Positions 43,633 to 52,246 of a DNA stretch of 64,000 bases are shown piece after piece. The notes under the pieces were generated by a model. That model worked only from the letters and a program-made list of their open reading frames with translations, was not told the origin of the DNA and searched no databases. Origin of the DNA: Thalassobacillus sp043497085 (lineage in GTDB: Bacteria; Bacillota; Bacilli; Bacillales; Halobacillaceae). The translations under genes were made by a program, and so were the position numbers. The stretch is from the NCBI GenBank assembly GCA_043497085.1, contig JBIEKI010000001.1; one strand, given 5' to 3'. The stretch's first letter is position 1, and every line of letters starts with the position of its first letter.

Positions 43633-44661
43633 ATGTTAGCAGCAGTCAAAACGGAACAAAAACAGGAAATTGTTTTGCAAGAGCAACCAATACCACACTT
43701 AAAAGAGGGAGAAGTGCTTGTCCAGGTGGATTACTGTGGGGTTTGTGGTAGTGATCTTCATGCGTTTCATCATGCAAGAGGGTACGAGTTCGTCCCGAAA
43801 CCAATTATTTTAGGACATGAAATTTCCGGCAAAGTAATCGAAACATATGATTCTTCACTCAACCACTTAAAAGGAAAGAACGTCATCGTTGAGTCTATGC
43901 ACTACTGTAATAAATGTGAAAATTGTCGGAAGGGCCGGAAATCTATTTGTGAACGGAACCAGGTGATCGGGCTCCATTTTGACGGGGGGATGGCAGAATT
44001 TGTGAAGACAAACGCAAGTTTTATTAGAGAATATCCAGAAGACTTATCATCCCAAATCGCCGCTCTTAGCGAGCCAATGTCCATTGCTGTTCATGCCGTA
44101 GAAAAGGCCGGTGATATTAACGAGAACCACACTGTGCTTATCCAAGGCCCAGGGATTATAGGTTTTTGTGTCAGTTTAGTCTGCATTCAAAAAAGGGCGA
44201 AAGTTATTTTATCCGGCTTGGAGAAAGATTATGACAATCGCTTATCCAAATGTTCCGTGTTTGGCATTACTCTACATGTAGCAGAAACGGGATTGCTGGA
44301 TGAAAAGGCTGATGTAGTGTTTGAATGTTCTGGTGCCAATGCTGCAGTCCAGGCAGGTTGGAAGCATTTGAAAAAAGGCGGGAGAGCGGTATTTGTCGCT
44401 TTATATGGACAAGAGACTTCGATTTACTTAACCGAATTGGTACGAAACGAATGGCCGCTAATCACAAGTTATGGATGCGACCCGAAGGATTATGAACGTG
44501 CTTTTACCTTATTAAAAACATATGAAGGTCTGTTGCTCGAGCACGTTGTAACTCTATATTCACTTTCAGAAGTTGATCAGGCATTTAAATCTGGTTCTAA
44601 TCAAACTGTGCTTAAGCCAGTGCTTGCGATAAATCAGGATAGAGGGGAGATGACAATTTGA
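43633..44661 (+). CDS. Zinc-dependent alcohol dehydrogenase (MDR, polyol/butanediol type)
   Basis: 342 residues. The catalytic zinc site is CGVCGSDLHAF (Cys ~36) with GHE at ~63. All four structural-zinc Cys are in CNKCENCRKGRKSIC (~90-105). The Rossmann part has GPGIIGFCVSL (~170). Closest in style to sorbitol/L-threonine/2,3-butanediol dehydrogenases. It is one of two MDR enzymes in the island, suggesting different stereoisomers or steps. Stop overlaps the next start by four bases. Confidence 0.87.
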   Translation: MLAAVKTEQKQEIVLQEQPIPHLKEGEVLVQVDYCGVCGSDLHAFHHARGYEFVPKPIILGHEISGKVIETYDSSLNHLKGKNVIVESMHYCNKCENCRKGRKSICERNQVIGLHFDGGMAEFVKTNASFIREYPEDLSSQIAALSEPMSIAVHAVEKAGDINENHTVLIQGPGIIGFCVSLVCIQKRAKVILSGLEKDYDNRLSKCSVFGITLHVAETGLLDEKADVVFECSGANAAVQAGWKHLKKGGRAVFVALYGQETSIYLTELVRNEWPLITSYGCDPKDYERAFTLLKTYEGLLLEHVVTLYSLSEVDQAFKSGSNQTVLKPVLAINQDRGEMTI

Positions 44662-45413
44662 CTTTGGACGAAAAGTTGAGTCATACATTGGATCTATTAC
44701 AGAGTCATACATCGGTCAGGAAATATAAGAAGGAAGCGATACCACCTGAGACGTTAAAAGAACTATTATATTCGGCGCAACATGCAGCGACATCCAACTT
44801 TGTTCAAGCCTATTCTGTGGTTCATATAACGGATGAAAAGAAGAAAGAAGCAATCGCCACATTGTCCAAAAATCAACCACAAATCCATTCAGCCCCTGTT
44901 ACATTGTTATTTTGCGTTGATATGAAACGGCTGGAATATGCGTGTCAAAAGCAAGGAGTACAAATTCAGCATGACACGGTTGAAAACTTTATCGTTTCCG
45001 TAGTGGACACGGCATTATTTGCACAAAGTTTCGTGGTAGCAGCAGAATCACAAGGTTATGGCATTTGTTATATCGGCGGGGTTCGTAACAACCCGGAAGA
45101 AATCAGTAAGGTAGTAAATTTACCTGATAAGACATTTCCGCTTTTTGGTATGACTGTCGGGGTGCCAGATGAAACTCAATTGGTGAAACCACGGCTTCCG
45201 GTTGAAGCGATTCTTCATGAGAACAGCTATGATGAAGAAAAATACCCTTCCATATTAGAAGACTACGATGTGCTGTTAGCAGATTACTATAAAACGCGTC
45301 TAAGCAATAACAAAGATACCAACTGGTCCAATACGATGAGTGCCTTTTTGGCTGATAAACGGAGAGAACATATGAAGGGTTTTCTCGCCTCAAAAGGATT
45401 TAACCTGGAGTGA
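44658..45413 (+). CDS. Nitroreductase-family FMN oxidoreductase (NfsA/Frp type)
   Basis: 251 residues from a TTG with GAGGGGAG upstream, overlapping the previous stop. The FMN-phosphate motif SVRKYKKEAIP is at ~18, SAQHAATSNFVQAY at ~40, and ESQGYGICYIGGVRNNPEE at ~135 marks the NfsA/Frp subgroup. The C-terminal SNNKDTNWSNTMSAF is also typical. Known members reduce nitro groups, quinones or flavins with NAD(P)H. In a catabolic operon it may reduce an enone/diketone or protect against dicarbonyls (speculative). Confidence 0.85.
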   Translation: MTLDEKLSHTLDLLQSHTSVRKYKKEAIPPETLKELLYSAQHAATSNFVQAYSVVHITDEKKKEAIATLSKNQPQIHSAPVTLLFCVDMKRLEYACQKQGVQIQHDTVENFIVSVVDTALFAQSFVVAAESQGYGICYIGGVRNNPEEISKVVNLPDKTFPLFGMTVGVPDETQLVKPRLPVEAILHENSYDEEKYPSILEDYDVLLADYYKTRLSNNKDTNWSNTMSAFLADKRREHMKGFLASKGFNLE

Positions 45414-45446
45414 TCGATTGTTGATCAAAAACATGGGGGTGAGAAC

Positions 45447-46220
45447 ATGAGTGATAGGAAGGTTGCCATTGTTACCGGGGCTGGAGGAGGCATTGGCCGG
45501 GCGATTGCCTTAAGGCTTGCTCAGGATGACATGACTGTCGTAGTGAGTGATATCAATGAGGGAGCTGCCCAGGAAGTGGCCCACGAAATACAGGCATTGG
45601 GGAAAGAGAGTGTATCTTTCCTGGCGAATGTTAGTGATAAAGAGCAGGTTTTCCATCTGGTAGACAAGGTGGTAGATCGGTATGGACGTCTCGATGTCAT
45701 GGTTGCTAATGCTGGAATCGTGCAAGTCAAACCGTTCATTGAAATCTCAGAAAAGGACATGGAGAGCATTTTCCGAGTCAATGTATTTGGGACACTTTAT
45801 TGTATGCAGGCAGCTGCCAAACAGATGATTAAGCAACAATCTGGCAAAATCATTACAGCAAGCAGTACAGCAGGAAAACGAGGCATCGAATTTCTTGGTC
45901 ATTATGCGGCAACAAAGTTTTCGGTGATCGGGTTGACCCAAACCGCTGCCAAAGAACTGGCTCGCTATGGAATTACCGTCAATGCCTATTGTCCAGGAGT
46001 AGTCGGTACAAATATGTGGAAAGAAATCGATCAAAGAATGAGCGAATACTTAAATGTTCCTGTTGGAGAGACCTTACAGAAGCGGATTGATAATATTCCG
46101 CTAGGGAGGGTAGAGGAGCCGGCCGATGTCGCAAAATTTGTATCCTATTTGGCATCTGAAGATTCCAACTATATGACTGGACAGGCTGTCATGATCGATG
46201 GCGGAATCGTATTTTCATAA
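45447..46220 (+). CDS. budC: Acetoin(diacetyl) reductase / 2,3-butanediol dehydrogenase-like SDR
   Basis: 257-residue SDR. Cofactor motif TGAGGGIGRA (~10), ANAGIV (~86), Ser in ASSTAG, YAATKFS (~153). The C-terminal half carries ITVNAYCPGVVGTNMW, EIDQRMSE, LGRVEEPADVAK and YMTGQAVMIDGG. These match the pattern I recall for BudC-type acetoin reductases (TVNGYCPG, TPMWAEID, YMTGQS). Such enzymes interconvert diacetyl, acetoin and meso-2,3-butanediol with NADH. This is the strongest substrate clue in the island besides the aco genes. The actual substrate could be a homologue. Confidence 0.8.
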   Translation: MSDRKVAIVTGAGGGIGRAIALRLAQDDMTVVVSDINEGAAQEVAHEIQALGKESVSFLANVSDKEQVFHLVDKVVDRYGRLDVMVANAGIVQVKPFIEISEKDMESIFRVNVFGTLYCMQAAAKQMIKQQSGKIITASSTAGKRGIEFLGHYAATKFSVIGLTQTAAKELARYGITVNAYCPGVVGTNMWKEIDQRMSEYLNVPVGETLQKRIDNIPLGRVEEPADVAKFVSYLASEDSNYMTGQAVMIDGGIVFS

Positions 46221-46240
46221 ATAACAAGGAGGAGATAGAC

Positions 46241-47707
46241 ATGAATAAAACAGTAGAAACTTTCACCCTATTAGACATAGAAGATATTAAGTTATTTGTA
46301 GGTGGGGAGTGGGTGTCTGCAAGTTCTAATGGTTCTTTTTCATTGCAGAACCCTTCCACTGGAGAGATAGTCGCCACTATTCCTCGTGGCGGGAAAACAG
46401 AAGCGCGGAATGCCATTGAAGCTGCAGACAGGGCTTTTTCCAGCTGGTCGAAATTAACCGCAAATAACCGGGCAGGCTATTTGTTGAAACTTAGGGATCT
46501 CATGCTTGATAACGAAGAAGAACTAGCGGCCATTATGAGTATGGAAATGGGGAAAGCCTACACGGAAGCTGTAGGAGAAGTGACCTATGCTGCCAACTTC
46601 CTATCGTGGTATGCCGAGGAAGGACGTCGTGTATACGGAGAGACGATTCCGGCTTCAGCTCCAAACAAACGATTGACTGTAATTAAACAACCAGTCGGTG
46701 TAATAGCAGCCATCACACCCTGGAACTTTCCATTGGCTATGATGACCAGAAAGCTTGGTCCGGCACTGGCAGCTGGATGCACCGGAGTAGTGAAGCCTGC
46801 CAGCCAGTCCCCATTATCCGCTCTTGCTTTTGCAAAATTAGCAGAAAAAGCAGGAATACCAAAAGGAGTTGTCAATGTTGTGGCTGGTGCCACAGAGGAA
46901 ATATCGAATGAAATCTTTGACAATCCAATTGTAAAAAAAGTGTCCTTTACCGGCTCAACAGAAGTAGGCAGGACTCTTGTAGAAAAGTCGGCTCCGCAAT
47001 TGAAAAAACTATCCTTAGAATTAGGCGGACATGCGCCATTCATCGTGTTTGAAGATGCAGATTTAGAGAAGGCAGCAGAAGGCGCTGTGGCAAGTAAGTT
47101 CAGGAATGCCGGCCAGACATGTATTTGTGCCAACCGTATCTATGTACACGAAAACGTTAAGGATGACTTCGCAAAATTATTTGTAGAAAAAGTAAAAGCA
47201 TTGAAGGTTGGAAATAGTCTGGATTCTACGGTTCAAATCGGTCCATTGGTCAATGAAGGCGGCCTTCAAAAGGTTGTGGAACATGTAGAAGATGCCAAGC
47301 AAAAGGGTGCGGTCGTCTTACAAGGAGGAAATAAACAAGAAACAGAAAAAGGATATTTCTTTGAACCGACCGTGCTCGAAAATGCCCATAAAGACATGCT
47401 CATTATGAGAGAGGAAACATTCGGGCCAGTAGCCCCAATCACCACTTTCTCTAATGATGAAGAGGTCATTTTAGAAGCGAATGATACGGAGTATGGGTTG
47501 GCTGCTTATCTATATACCTCAAACATCCAGAGAGCTGTGAACATATCTGAATCATTGAATTTTGGGGTGATTGGGCTGAATGACGCCATGCCTGGTGTCC
47601 CACAAGCTCCGTTTGGCGGTATGAACCACAGTGGTTACGGCCGTGAAGGGGGCCATCAAGGAATCAGGGACTACCTGGAAGAAAAGTTCATCTCTTTAGG
47701 GCTATAA
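46241..47707 (+). CDS. NAD(P)-dependent aldehyde dehydrogenase
   Basis: 488-residue ALDH superfamily member. PWNFPLAMMTRKLGPALAAG (~160), FTGSTEVGR (~235), general-base Glu in LELGGHAPF (~263) and the nucleophile Cys in GQTCICANR (~297) are all present, with EETFGPVAP near 395. The GQTC-x-C-ANR form is typical of succinate-semialdehyde/GabD-like enzymes. In this context it would oxidise the aldehyde released by the acetoin-dehydrogenase-like step (acetaldehyde or a longer aldehyde). Confidence 0.9.
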   Translation: MNKTVETFTLLDIEDIKLFVGGEWVSASSNGSFSLQNPSTGEIVATIPRGGKTEARNAIEAADRAFSSWSKLTANNRAGYLLKLRDLMLDNEEELAAIMSMEMGKAYTEAVGEVTYAANFLSWYAEEGRRVYGETIPASAPNKRLTVIKQPVGVIAAITPWNFPLAMMTRKLGPALAAGCTGVVKPASQSPLSALAFAKLAEKAGIPKGVVNVVAGATEEISNEIFDNPIVKKVSFTGSTEVGRTLVEKSAPQLKKLSLELGGHAPFIVFEDADLEKAAEGAVASKFRNAGQTCICANRIYVHENVKDDFAKLFVEKVKALKVGNSLDSTVQIGPLVNEGGLQKVVEHVEDAKQKGAVVLQGGNKQETEKGYFFEPTVLENAHKDMLIMREETFGPVAPITTFSNDEEVILEANDTEYGLAAYLYTSNIQRAVNISESLNFGVIGLNDAMPGVPQAPFGGMNHSGYGREGGHQGIRDYLEEKFISLGL

Positions 47708-47726
47708 ATTAGCTTAACAAACAGGC

Positions 47727-47750
47727 GATACCATCCTTTCGGGTGGTATC
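47727..47750 (+). other. Intercistronic stem-loop
   Basis: The 10-bp stem GATACCATCC/GGGTGGTATC with a TTTC loop has no T-run behind it. Position between the aldehyde dehydrogenase and the second zinc dehydrogenase suggests a processing/stability or attenuation element. Confidence 0.6.
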
Positions 47751-47805
47751 CCATGCATTATCATTCATTTATTGTATAAAGTTTACAAGGATTTGGGGGA
47801 ATGAC

Positions 47806-48840
47806 ATGAAGGCACTCATTAAAACAAAGTCGGGATTTGGGAACATGGAATTACTCGACATACCAGAGCCTGTCTGTGATGCAACGGGGATAAAAATAAA
47901 AGTACATTATACGGGTATATGTGGTACGGACTTACACATCTATCATGATTCCTACCAAAATTCCCCTCCGGTAGTGGTTGGCCATGAATTTTCAGGTGAA
48001 GTTGTGGAATCTGGCAAAAACGTGAAGGGCATCCATCCGGGGGATCATGTGATGGTCCTTCCATCAATTGCATGGACCTGTAACAATTGTTCCTACTGTA
48101 AACGAGGTTATTATATGTTCTGTCCCGAGCGGAGGAGTATTGGCAGTGGGATGAATGGTAGCTTTACCGATTATGTCATCGTGAACGAAGACATGGTATA
48201 TAAAATACCACCAAACCTTTCCCTGCAGGAAGCAGCTCTCGCGGAGCCACTTGCCTGTGCGGTGCAGGCTGTTGAAGAGCTTACCGATATTCATGCAGGC
48301 GACTGGGTACTGTTGTCCGGCCCAGGTCCCATTGGACTGATCTGTCTAAGTTTGCTGGTTGCAAAAGGATGCAATGTGATTGTAACAGGGACAACACAAG
48401 ATGAAATACGGTTACAGATTGCAAGAGAACTAGGTGCACATACGGTGATGGATGTATTTTCTAAGGATGTCAATCAAGTGGTAGATGTTGAAACATCGGG
48501 ACAGGGAGTAGATGTTGTCCTCGAGTGTTCAGGTGCGCCATCTGCTGTCAACACAGGTCTGGGCGCTTTGAAGAAAATGGGGAAATATGTACAGGTAGGT
48601 ATTATCGGAAGTGAAGTAGAGATGGATATGGATACACTGCTTTACAAACAAATTCAATTGTATGGATCCTATGCCCACTCCATCAAAACATGGGAGAAAG
48701 TCCAAAAACTTCTTTCATCGAATACGGTGAATCTGAAGCCGATTATTACCGATGTACTTCCATTAAGTGAGTGGGAACGGGCCTTTGATATCTGTGAAGC
48801 CAAAGAGTGTGGAAAGGTTTTATTGTACTATGACGGTTAA
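47806..48840 (+). CDS. Zinc-dependent alcohol dehydrogenase (MDR), second copy
   Basis: 344 residues from the ATG at 47806 (TTTGGGGGA upstream). Catalytic zinc: CGTDLHIYHD (Cys ~37) and GHE. Structural zinc: CNNCSYCKRGYYMFC. Rossmann: GPGPIGLICLSL (~170). Related to sorbitol/threonine/butanediol dehydrogenases, but only moderately similar to the copy at 43633. It directly precedes the E1-E2-E3 genes, so it may supply their ketol substrate from a diol. Confidence 0.87.
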   Translation: MKALIKTKSGFGNMELLDIPEPVCDATGIKIKVHYTGICGTDLHIYHDSYQNSPPVVVGHEFSGEVVESGKNVKGIHPGDHVMVLPSIAWTCNNCSYCKRGYYMFCPERRSIGSGMNGSFTDYVIVNEDMVYKIPPNLSLQEAALAEPLACAVQAVEELTDIHAGDWVLLSGPGPIGLICLSLLVAKGCNVIVTGTTQDEIRLQIARELGAHTVMDVFSKDVNQVVDVETSGQGVDVVLECSGAPSAVNTGLGALKKMGKYVQVGIIGSEVEMDMDTLLYKQIQLYGSYAHSIKTWEKVQKLLSSNTVNLKPIITDVLPLSEWERAFDICEAKECGKVLLYYDG

Positions 48841-48899
48841 TTAACAGTTCTATAGCAATCTGGTGTTTGGATGATTTGTATGAAGGAGGTCTTTAAGAA

Positions 48900-49889
48900 A
48901 TGGAATCAACTTATCAGAAGGATGTACAGGACATCGGAAAAGAAAAATTAGTAGATTTGTTATATCAGATGGTTTTGATTCGCGAATTTGAAGAAGCTGT
49001 CAGTGGACTATTCATGCAGGGGAAAATTCATGGAACGATGCATTTATGTGTCGGTCAGGAGCCCACAGCTGTTGGGGCGTGTGCAGTATTGACGGATGAA
49101 GACAAAATTACTAGCACACACCGTGGTCATGGTCATTGTATTGCCAAAGGCACAGATGTCAATCGGATGATGGCAGAGCTATTAGGGAAAGAGACAGGAC
49201 ATTGTAAAGGGAAAGGCGGTTCAATGCATATTGCCGATTTGGATAAAGGGAATCTGGGTGCTAATGGGATCGTTGGTGGAGGTTTGCCGATTGCATGCGG
49301 GGCAGCTTTCACATCTGTGAAGAAAGATCTGGGCCAAGCCGTTGTTTGTTTCTTTGGGGACGGAGCAACCAACGAGGGCAGTTTTCATGAATCGTTGAAT
49401 ATTGCATCCATTTGGAACCTTCCAGTCATTTTCTTCTGTGAAAATAATAAGTACGGCATGTCCGGAAAGATTTCCGATATGACCAATATTGAAAAACTAT
49501 CCGACCGGGCTGCTGCTTACGGCATACCCGGGGAAACCATTGATGGTACAGATGTATTGAAAATACTGGAGACCACACAAAAAGCAGTGGAGCGTGCGAA
49601 GAAAGGAGAGGGCCCGACATTGATTGAAGCGGAAACCTATCGATGGAAGGGTCACTCAAGAAGTGATGCAAGAAAGTATCGTACCAGAGAAGAAGAACAA
49701 GAGTGGATGACCAACAAGGATGGGATCAAAAATTTCAAAGAAAGACTGTTACAAGATAGCATCATTACCGAACAAGAATACGAGGAGATGAAGGAGAAAG
49801 TCAATAAGGAAATAGAAGCGGCGATCGAATATGCAGAGAATAGTCCTGATGCTTCGTTAGATTCTTTAGAAGAAGATGTCTATGCATAA
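48900..49889 (+). CDS. acoA: Acetoin dehydrogenase-like complex, E1 alpha subunit
   Basis: 329 residues, ThDP-dependent E1 alpha. STHRGHGHCIAKG (~62), CKGKGGSMHIADL (~100), NGIVGGG, and the ThDP box GDGATNEGSFHESLN to ENNKYG (~155-185) are visible. These match AcoA of Bacillus closely in wording, and distinguish it from pyruvate dehydrogenase less sharply. Known reaction: acetoin + CoA + NAD to acetaldehyde + acetyl-CoA through the complex. AAGGAGG lies upstream of the ATG. A different ketol or 2-oxo acid substrate is possible. Confidence 0.85.
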   Translation: MESTYQKDVQDIGKEKLVDLLYQMVLIREFEEAVSGLFMQGKIHGTMHLCVGQEPTAVGACAVLTDEDKITSTHRGHGHCIAKGTDVNRMMAELLGKETGHCKGKGGSMHIADLDKGNLGANGIVGGGLPIACGAAFTSVKKDLGQAVVCFFGDGATNEGSFHESLNIASIWNLPVIFFCENNKYGMSGKISDMTNIEKLSDRAAAYGIPGETIDGTDVLKILETTQKAVERAKKGEGPTLIEAETYRWKGHSRSDARKYRTREEEQEWMTNKDGIKNFKERLLQDSIITEQEYEEMKEKVNKEIEAAIEYAENSPDASLDSLEEDVYA

Positions 49890-49916
49890 AAGAAAGGTCA
49901 TTTGGGAGGGAAATGT

Positions 49917-50903
49917 ATGCGTGAAATCACCTATGCAGATGCGTTAAGAGAAGCGATGGTCATAGAAATGAAAAATAATGAAGATGTCTATATTCTTGGG
50001 GAAGACATCGGAATTTATGGCGGGGCTTTTGGTGTAACGAATGGGATGGTCGAAGAATTGGGAGCAGAAAAGGTCTATAACACCCCGATTTCCGAAGCAG
50101 CCATCAGTGGTGTTGCAGTAGGTTCTGCCCTTACAGGGATGCGTCCGATTTTGGAATTGCAATTTTCGGATTTCATTACCATAGCTATGGACCAAATTGT
50201 AAATCAAGCAGCAAAATTGCGATATATGAACGGTGGGAAAGGGCACATTCCGATGGTGCTTCGCACACCCGCTGGCTCTGGTGCTGGATTTGCTGCCCAA
50301 CATTCACAGAGCCTGGAGGCTTGGACAGCCCATATCCCAGGATTGAAGGTGGTTCAACCATCCACTCCATACGATGCAAAAGGGTTATTAAAAGCAGCAA
50401 TGGATGATGATAATCCAGTTATTTTCTATGAACATAAACTCTTATATGGTCAAAAAGGGGAAGTGCCAGAAGAAGCCTATAGCATTCCGCTGGGAAAAGC
50501 GGATGTGAAGCGGGAAGGAACGGATGTGACCCTCGTAGCAACCTCTGTCATGGTCGAAAGAGCCCTGCAAGCAGCAGAAGAACTGCAAAAAGAAGGACTG
50601 AGTGTCGAAGTGATAGACCCTCGCACCTTGGTTCCATTAGATAAAGCAACTATCATCGAATCGGTAAAGAAGACCGGTCGAGCCGTCGTTGTTTATGAAG
50701 CTGTACAGCGAGGAGGGTATGGAGCAGAAATTGCCAGTATCATCAATGAAAGCGAAGCGTTTGATTACCTGGATGCGCCTGTCACAAGATTAGGGGGGAA
50801 AGAAGTACCGATACCGTATAACCCGACCCTTGAAAAACATGCTGTACCGCAAACCAACGATATTAAGAAGGCAATCCAATCTGTATGCGCGACACTTGTA
50901 TAA
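49917..50903 (+). CDS. acoB: Acetoin dehydrogenase-like complex, E1 beta subunit
   Basis: 328 residues from the ATG at 49917 (GGGAGGG upstream). Transketolase-type Pyr domain with GEDIGIYGGAFGVT (~30), NTPISEAAISGVAVG with the ThDP-activating Glu (~60), and QHSQSLEAW (~130). The C-terminal transketolase_C domain ends in EVPIPYNPTLEKHAVP. Forms the alpha2-beta2 E1 with AcoA. Confidence 0.88.
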   Translation: MREITYADALREAMVIEMKNNEDVYILGEDIGIYGGAFGVTNGMVEELGAEKVYNTPISEAAISGVAVGSALTGMRPILELQFSDFITIAMDQIVNQAAKLRYMNGGKGHIPMVLRTPAGSGAGFAAQHSQSLEAWTAHIPGLKVVQPSTPYDAKGLLKAAMDDDNPVIFYEHKLLYGQKGEVPEEAYSIPLGKADVKREGTDVTLVATSVMVERALQAAEELQKEGLSVEVIDPRTLVPLDKATIIESVKKTGRAVVVYEAVQRGGYGAEIASIINESEAFDYLDAPVTRLGGKEVPIPYNPTLEKHAVPQTNDIKKAIQSVCATLV

Positions 50904-50918
50904 AGGGAGGTGAAGAAA

Positions 50919-52235
50919 ATGGCAGTTGATGTTCAAATGCCCAAAATGGGGGCAACGATGGAAACAGGAAAAATTATAGCATGGCTTAAAGAAGAAGGCG
51001 ATCCAATCGAAAATGGAGAGCCAATTCTTGAAATCATGACCGATAAAATTAATATCGAGGTGGAAGCATCCGCCTCTGGTATATTGCTTCGGAAACTATA
51101 CGAAGAAGATACCGATGTACCTGTTTTAAAAACAATCGCTTATATCGGAGAACCTGGAGAAGAGATCCCTGAACCGAAGAATGAGGCATCCAGTGAAGAA
51201 AAGGAACCAGTAGAAGTTGTGAACGAAAAAGATGGAAAAGAAGAGGCTGATATAGACAGTAATTCAAACGTCAAGCATCTGACGATGACGAAGCCACGCC
51301 GGACTCCTGCTGCCCGGAAGCTCGCGGAAAGCCATCAAATCGACCTTCAGCAAGTACAAGGATCTGGACCGAATGGCCGTATTCATGTGAAGGATGTCGA
51401 AGCATATATGCAACATCAGAAAAAATCTACATCGTTAGCTGAGCGAGTGGCTGCCAGTCATGGCTTGCACACTTCCGAAATCCAGACATATTCGGATACT
51501 GACAAAGTGAAAAAAGAAGATGTTTTGCAAGCAATGTCCCGACCAGTCGATACATCAGTCGATTATGACGGACTACGTAAATCGGTTGGTGAAAATATGC
51601 AGCAAAGCACCCAGACAGCTCCGCATGTCACCTTAACTACTCAAGTAGATATGACGGAAGCAATCAATTTGAGAAAACAGTTAATCGATAAAATTCAAAA
51701 AAATACAGGATACCGGTTATCTTATACGGAAATTATCGTAAAGTCGGTCGCTCGAACGTTGGCGTCTCATCCAATGATCAACGCTTCCCTGCAAGGTGAA
51801 CGAATTGATGTTCATTCGTCGGTGAATATCGGTCTAGCGGTGGCCATTCCAAATGGACTGGTTGTACCAGTCATCAAACATGCGAACAAAAAAGGACTAG
51901 CTTCTCTAACAGAAGAAAGCAAAAGATTGGCTCGACGCGCCCGAGACAATCAATTAACACCGGATGATATGACTGGAGGGACATTCACGATCAGCAATTT
52001 AGGTATGTATGCTGTAGATTCATTCACTCCGATTATTAACCCTGGTCAATCAGCAATTTTGGGTGTCGGGCGTATTCGAGAAGAAGTGGTAAGTGTGGAT
52101 GGAAATGTGGAGACGCGACCACAATTGACCTTAAGCTTGTCTTTTGACCATAGAGTGGTTGATGGGGCACCAGCTGCTCACTTTCTAACTGATTTGAAGG
52201 AAACACTAGAAACCCCATACGAATTAATCATGTGA
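50919..52235 (+). CDS. acoC: Dihydrolipoamide acyltransferase E2 of the acetoin dehydrogenase-like complex
   Basis: 438 residues from the ATG at 50919 (GGAGGTG upstream). N-terminal lipoyl domain with K43 in MTDKINIEV. A charged linker covers ~85-120. A peripheral-subunit-binding domain follows at ~130-165 (TPAARKLAESHQIDL, GPNGRIHVKDVE). A second, degenerate binding-domain-like segment is at ~172-210 (AERVAASHGLHTSEI, KVKKEDVLQAM). The catalytic domain has the active-site His in SFDHRVVDGAPAA (~410). Unlike the alpha/beta-hydrolase-type AcoC of some Gram-negatives, this is a classical E2. Confidence 0.88.
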   Translation: MAVDVQMPKMGATMETGKIIAWLKEEGDPIENGEPILEIMTDKINIEVEASASGILLRKLYEEDTDVPVLKTIAYIGEPGEEIPEPKNEASSEEKEPVEVVNEKDGKEEADIDSNSNVKHLTMTKPRRTPAARKLAESHQIDLQQVQGSGPNGRIHVKDVEAYMQHQKKSTSLAERVAASHGLHTSEIQTYSDTDKVKKEDVLQAMSRPVDTSVDYDGLRKSVGENMQQSTQTAPHVTLTTQVDMTEAINLRKQLIDKIQKNTGYRLSYTEIIVKSVARTLASHPMINASLQGERIDVHSSVNIGLAVAIPNGLVVPVIKHANKKGLASLTEESKRLARRARDNQLTPDDMTGGTFTISNLGMYAVDSFTPIINPGQSAILGVGRIREEVVSVDGNVETRPQLTLSLSFDHRVVDGAPAAHFLTDLKETLETPYELIM

Positions 52236-52246
52236 GGTGTTGGACG

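Noticed and set aside
46585..47133. 182-codon minus-strand reading frame opposite the aldehyde dehydrogenase
   Set aside because: Antisense shadow; the opposite strand carries the conserved ALDH active site.
47727..47750. Terminator splitting the large catabolic operon
   Set aside because: Good stem but no T-run; the genes continue in the same direction with ribosome sites. Annotated as a stem-loop only.
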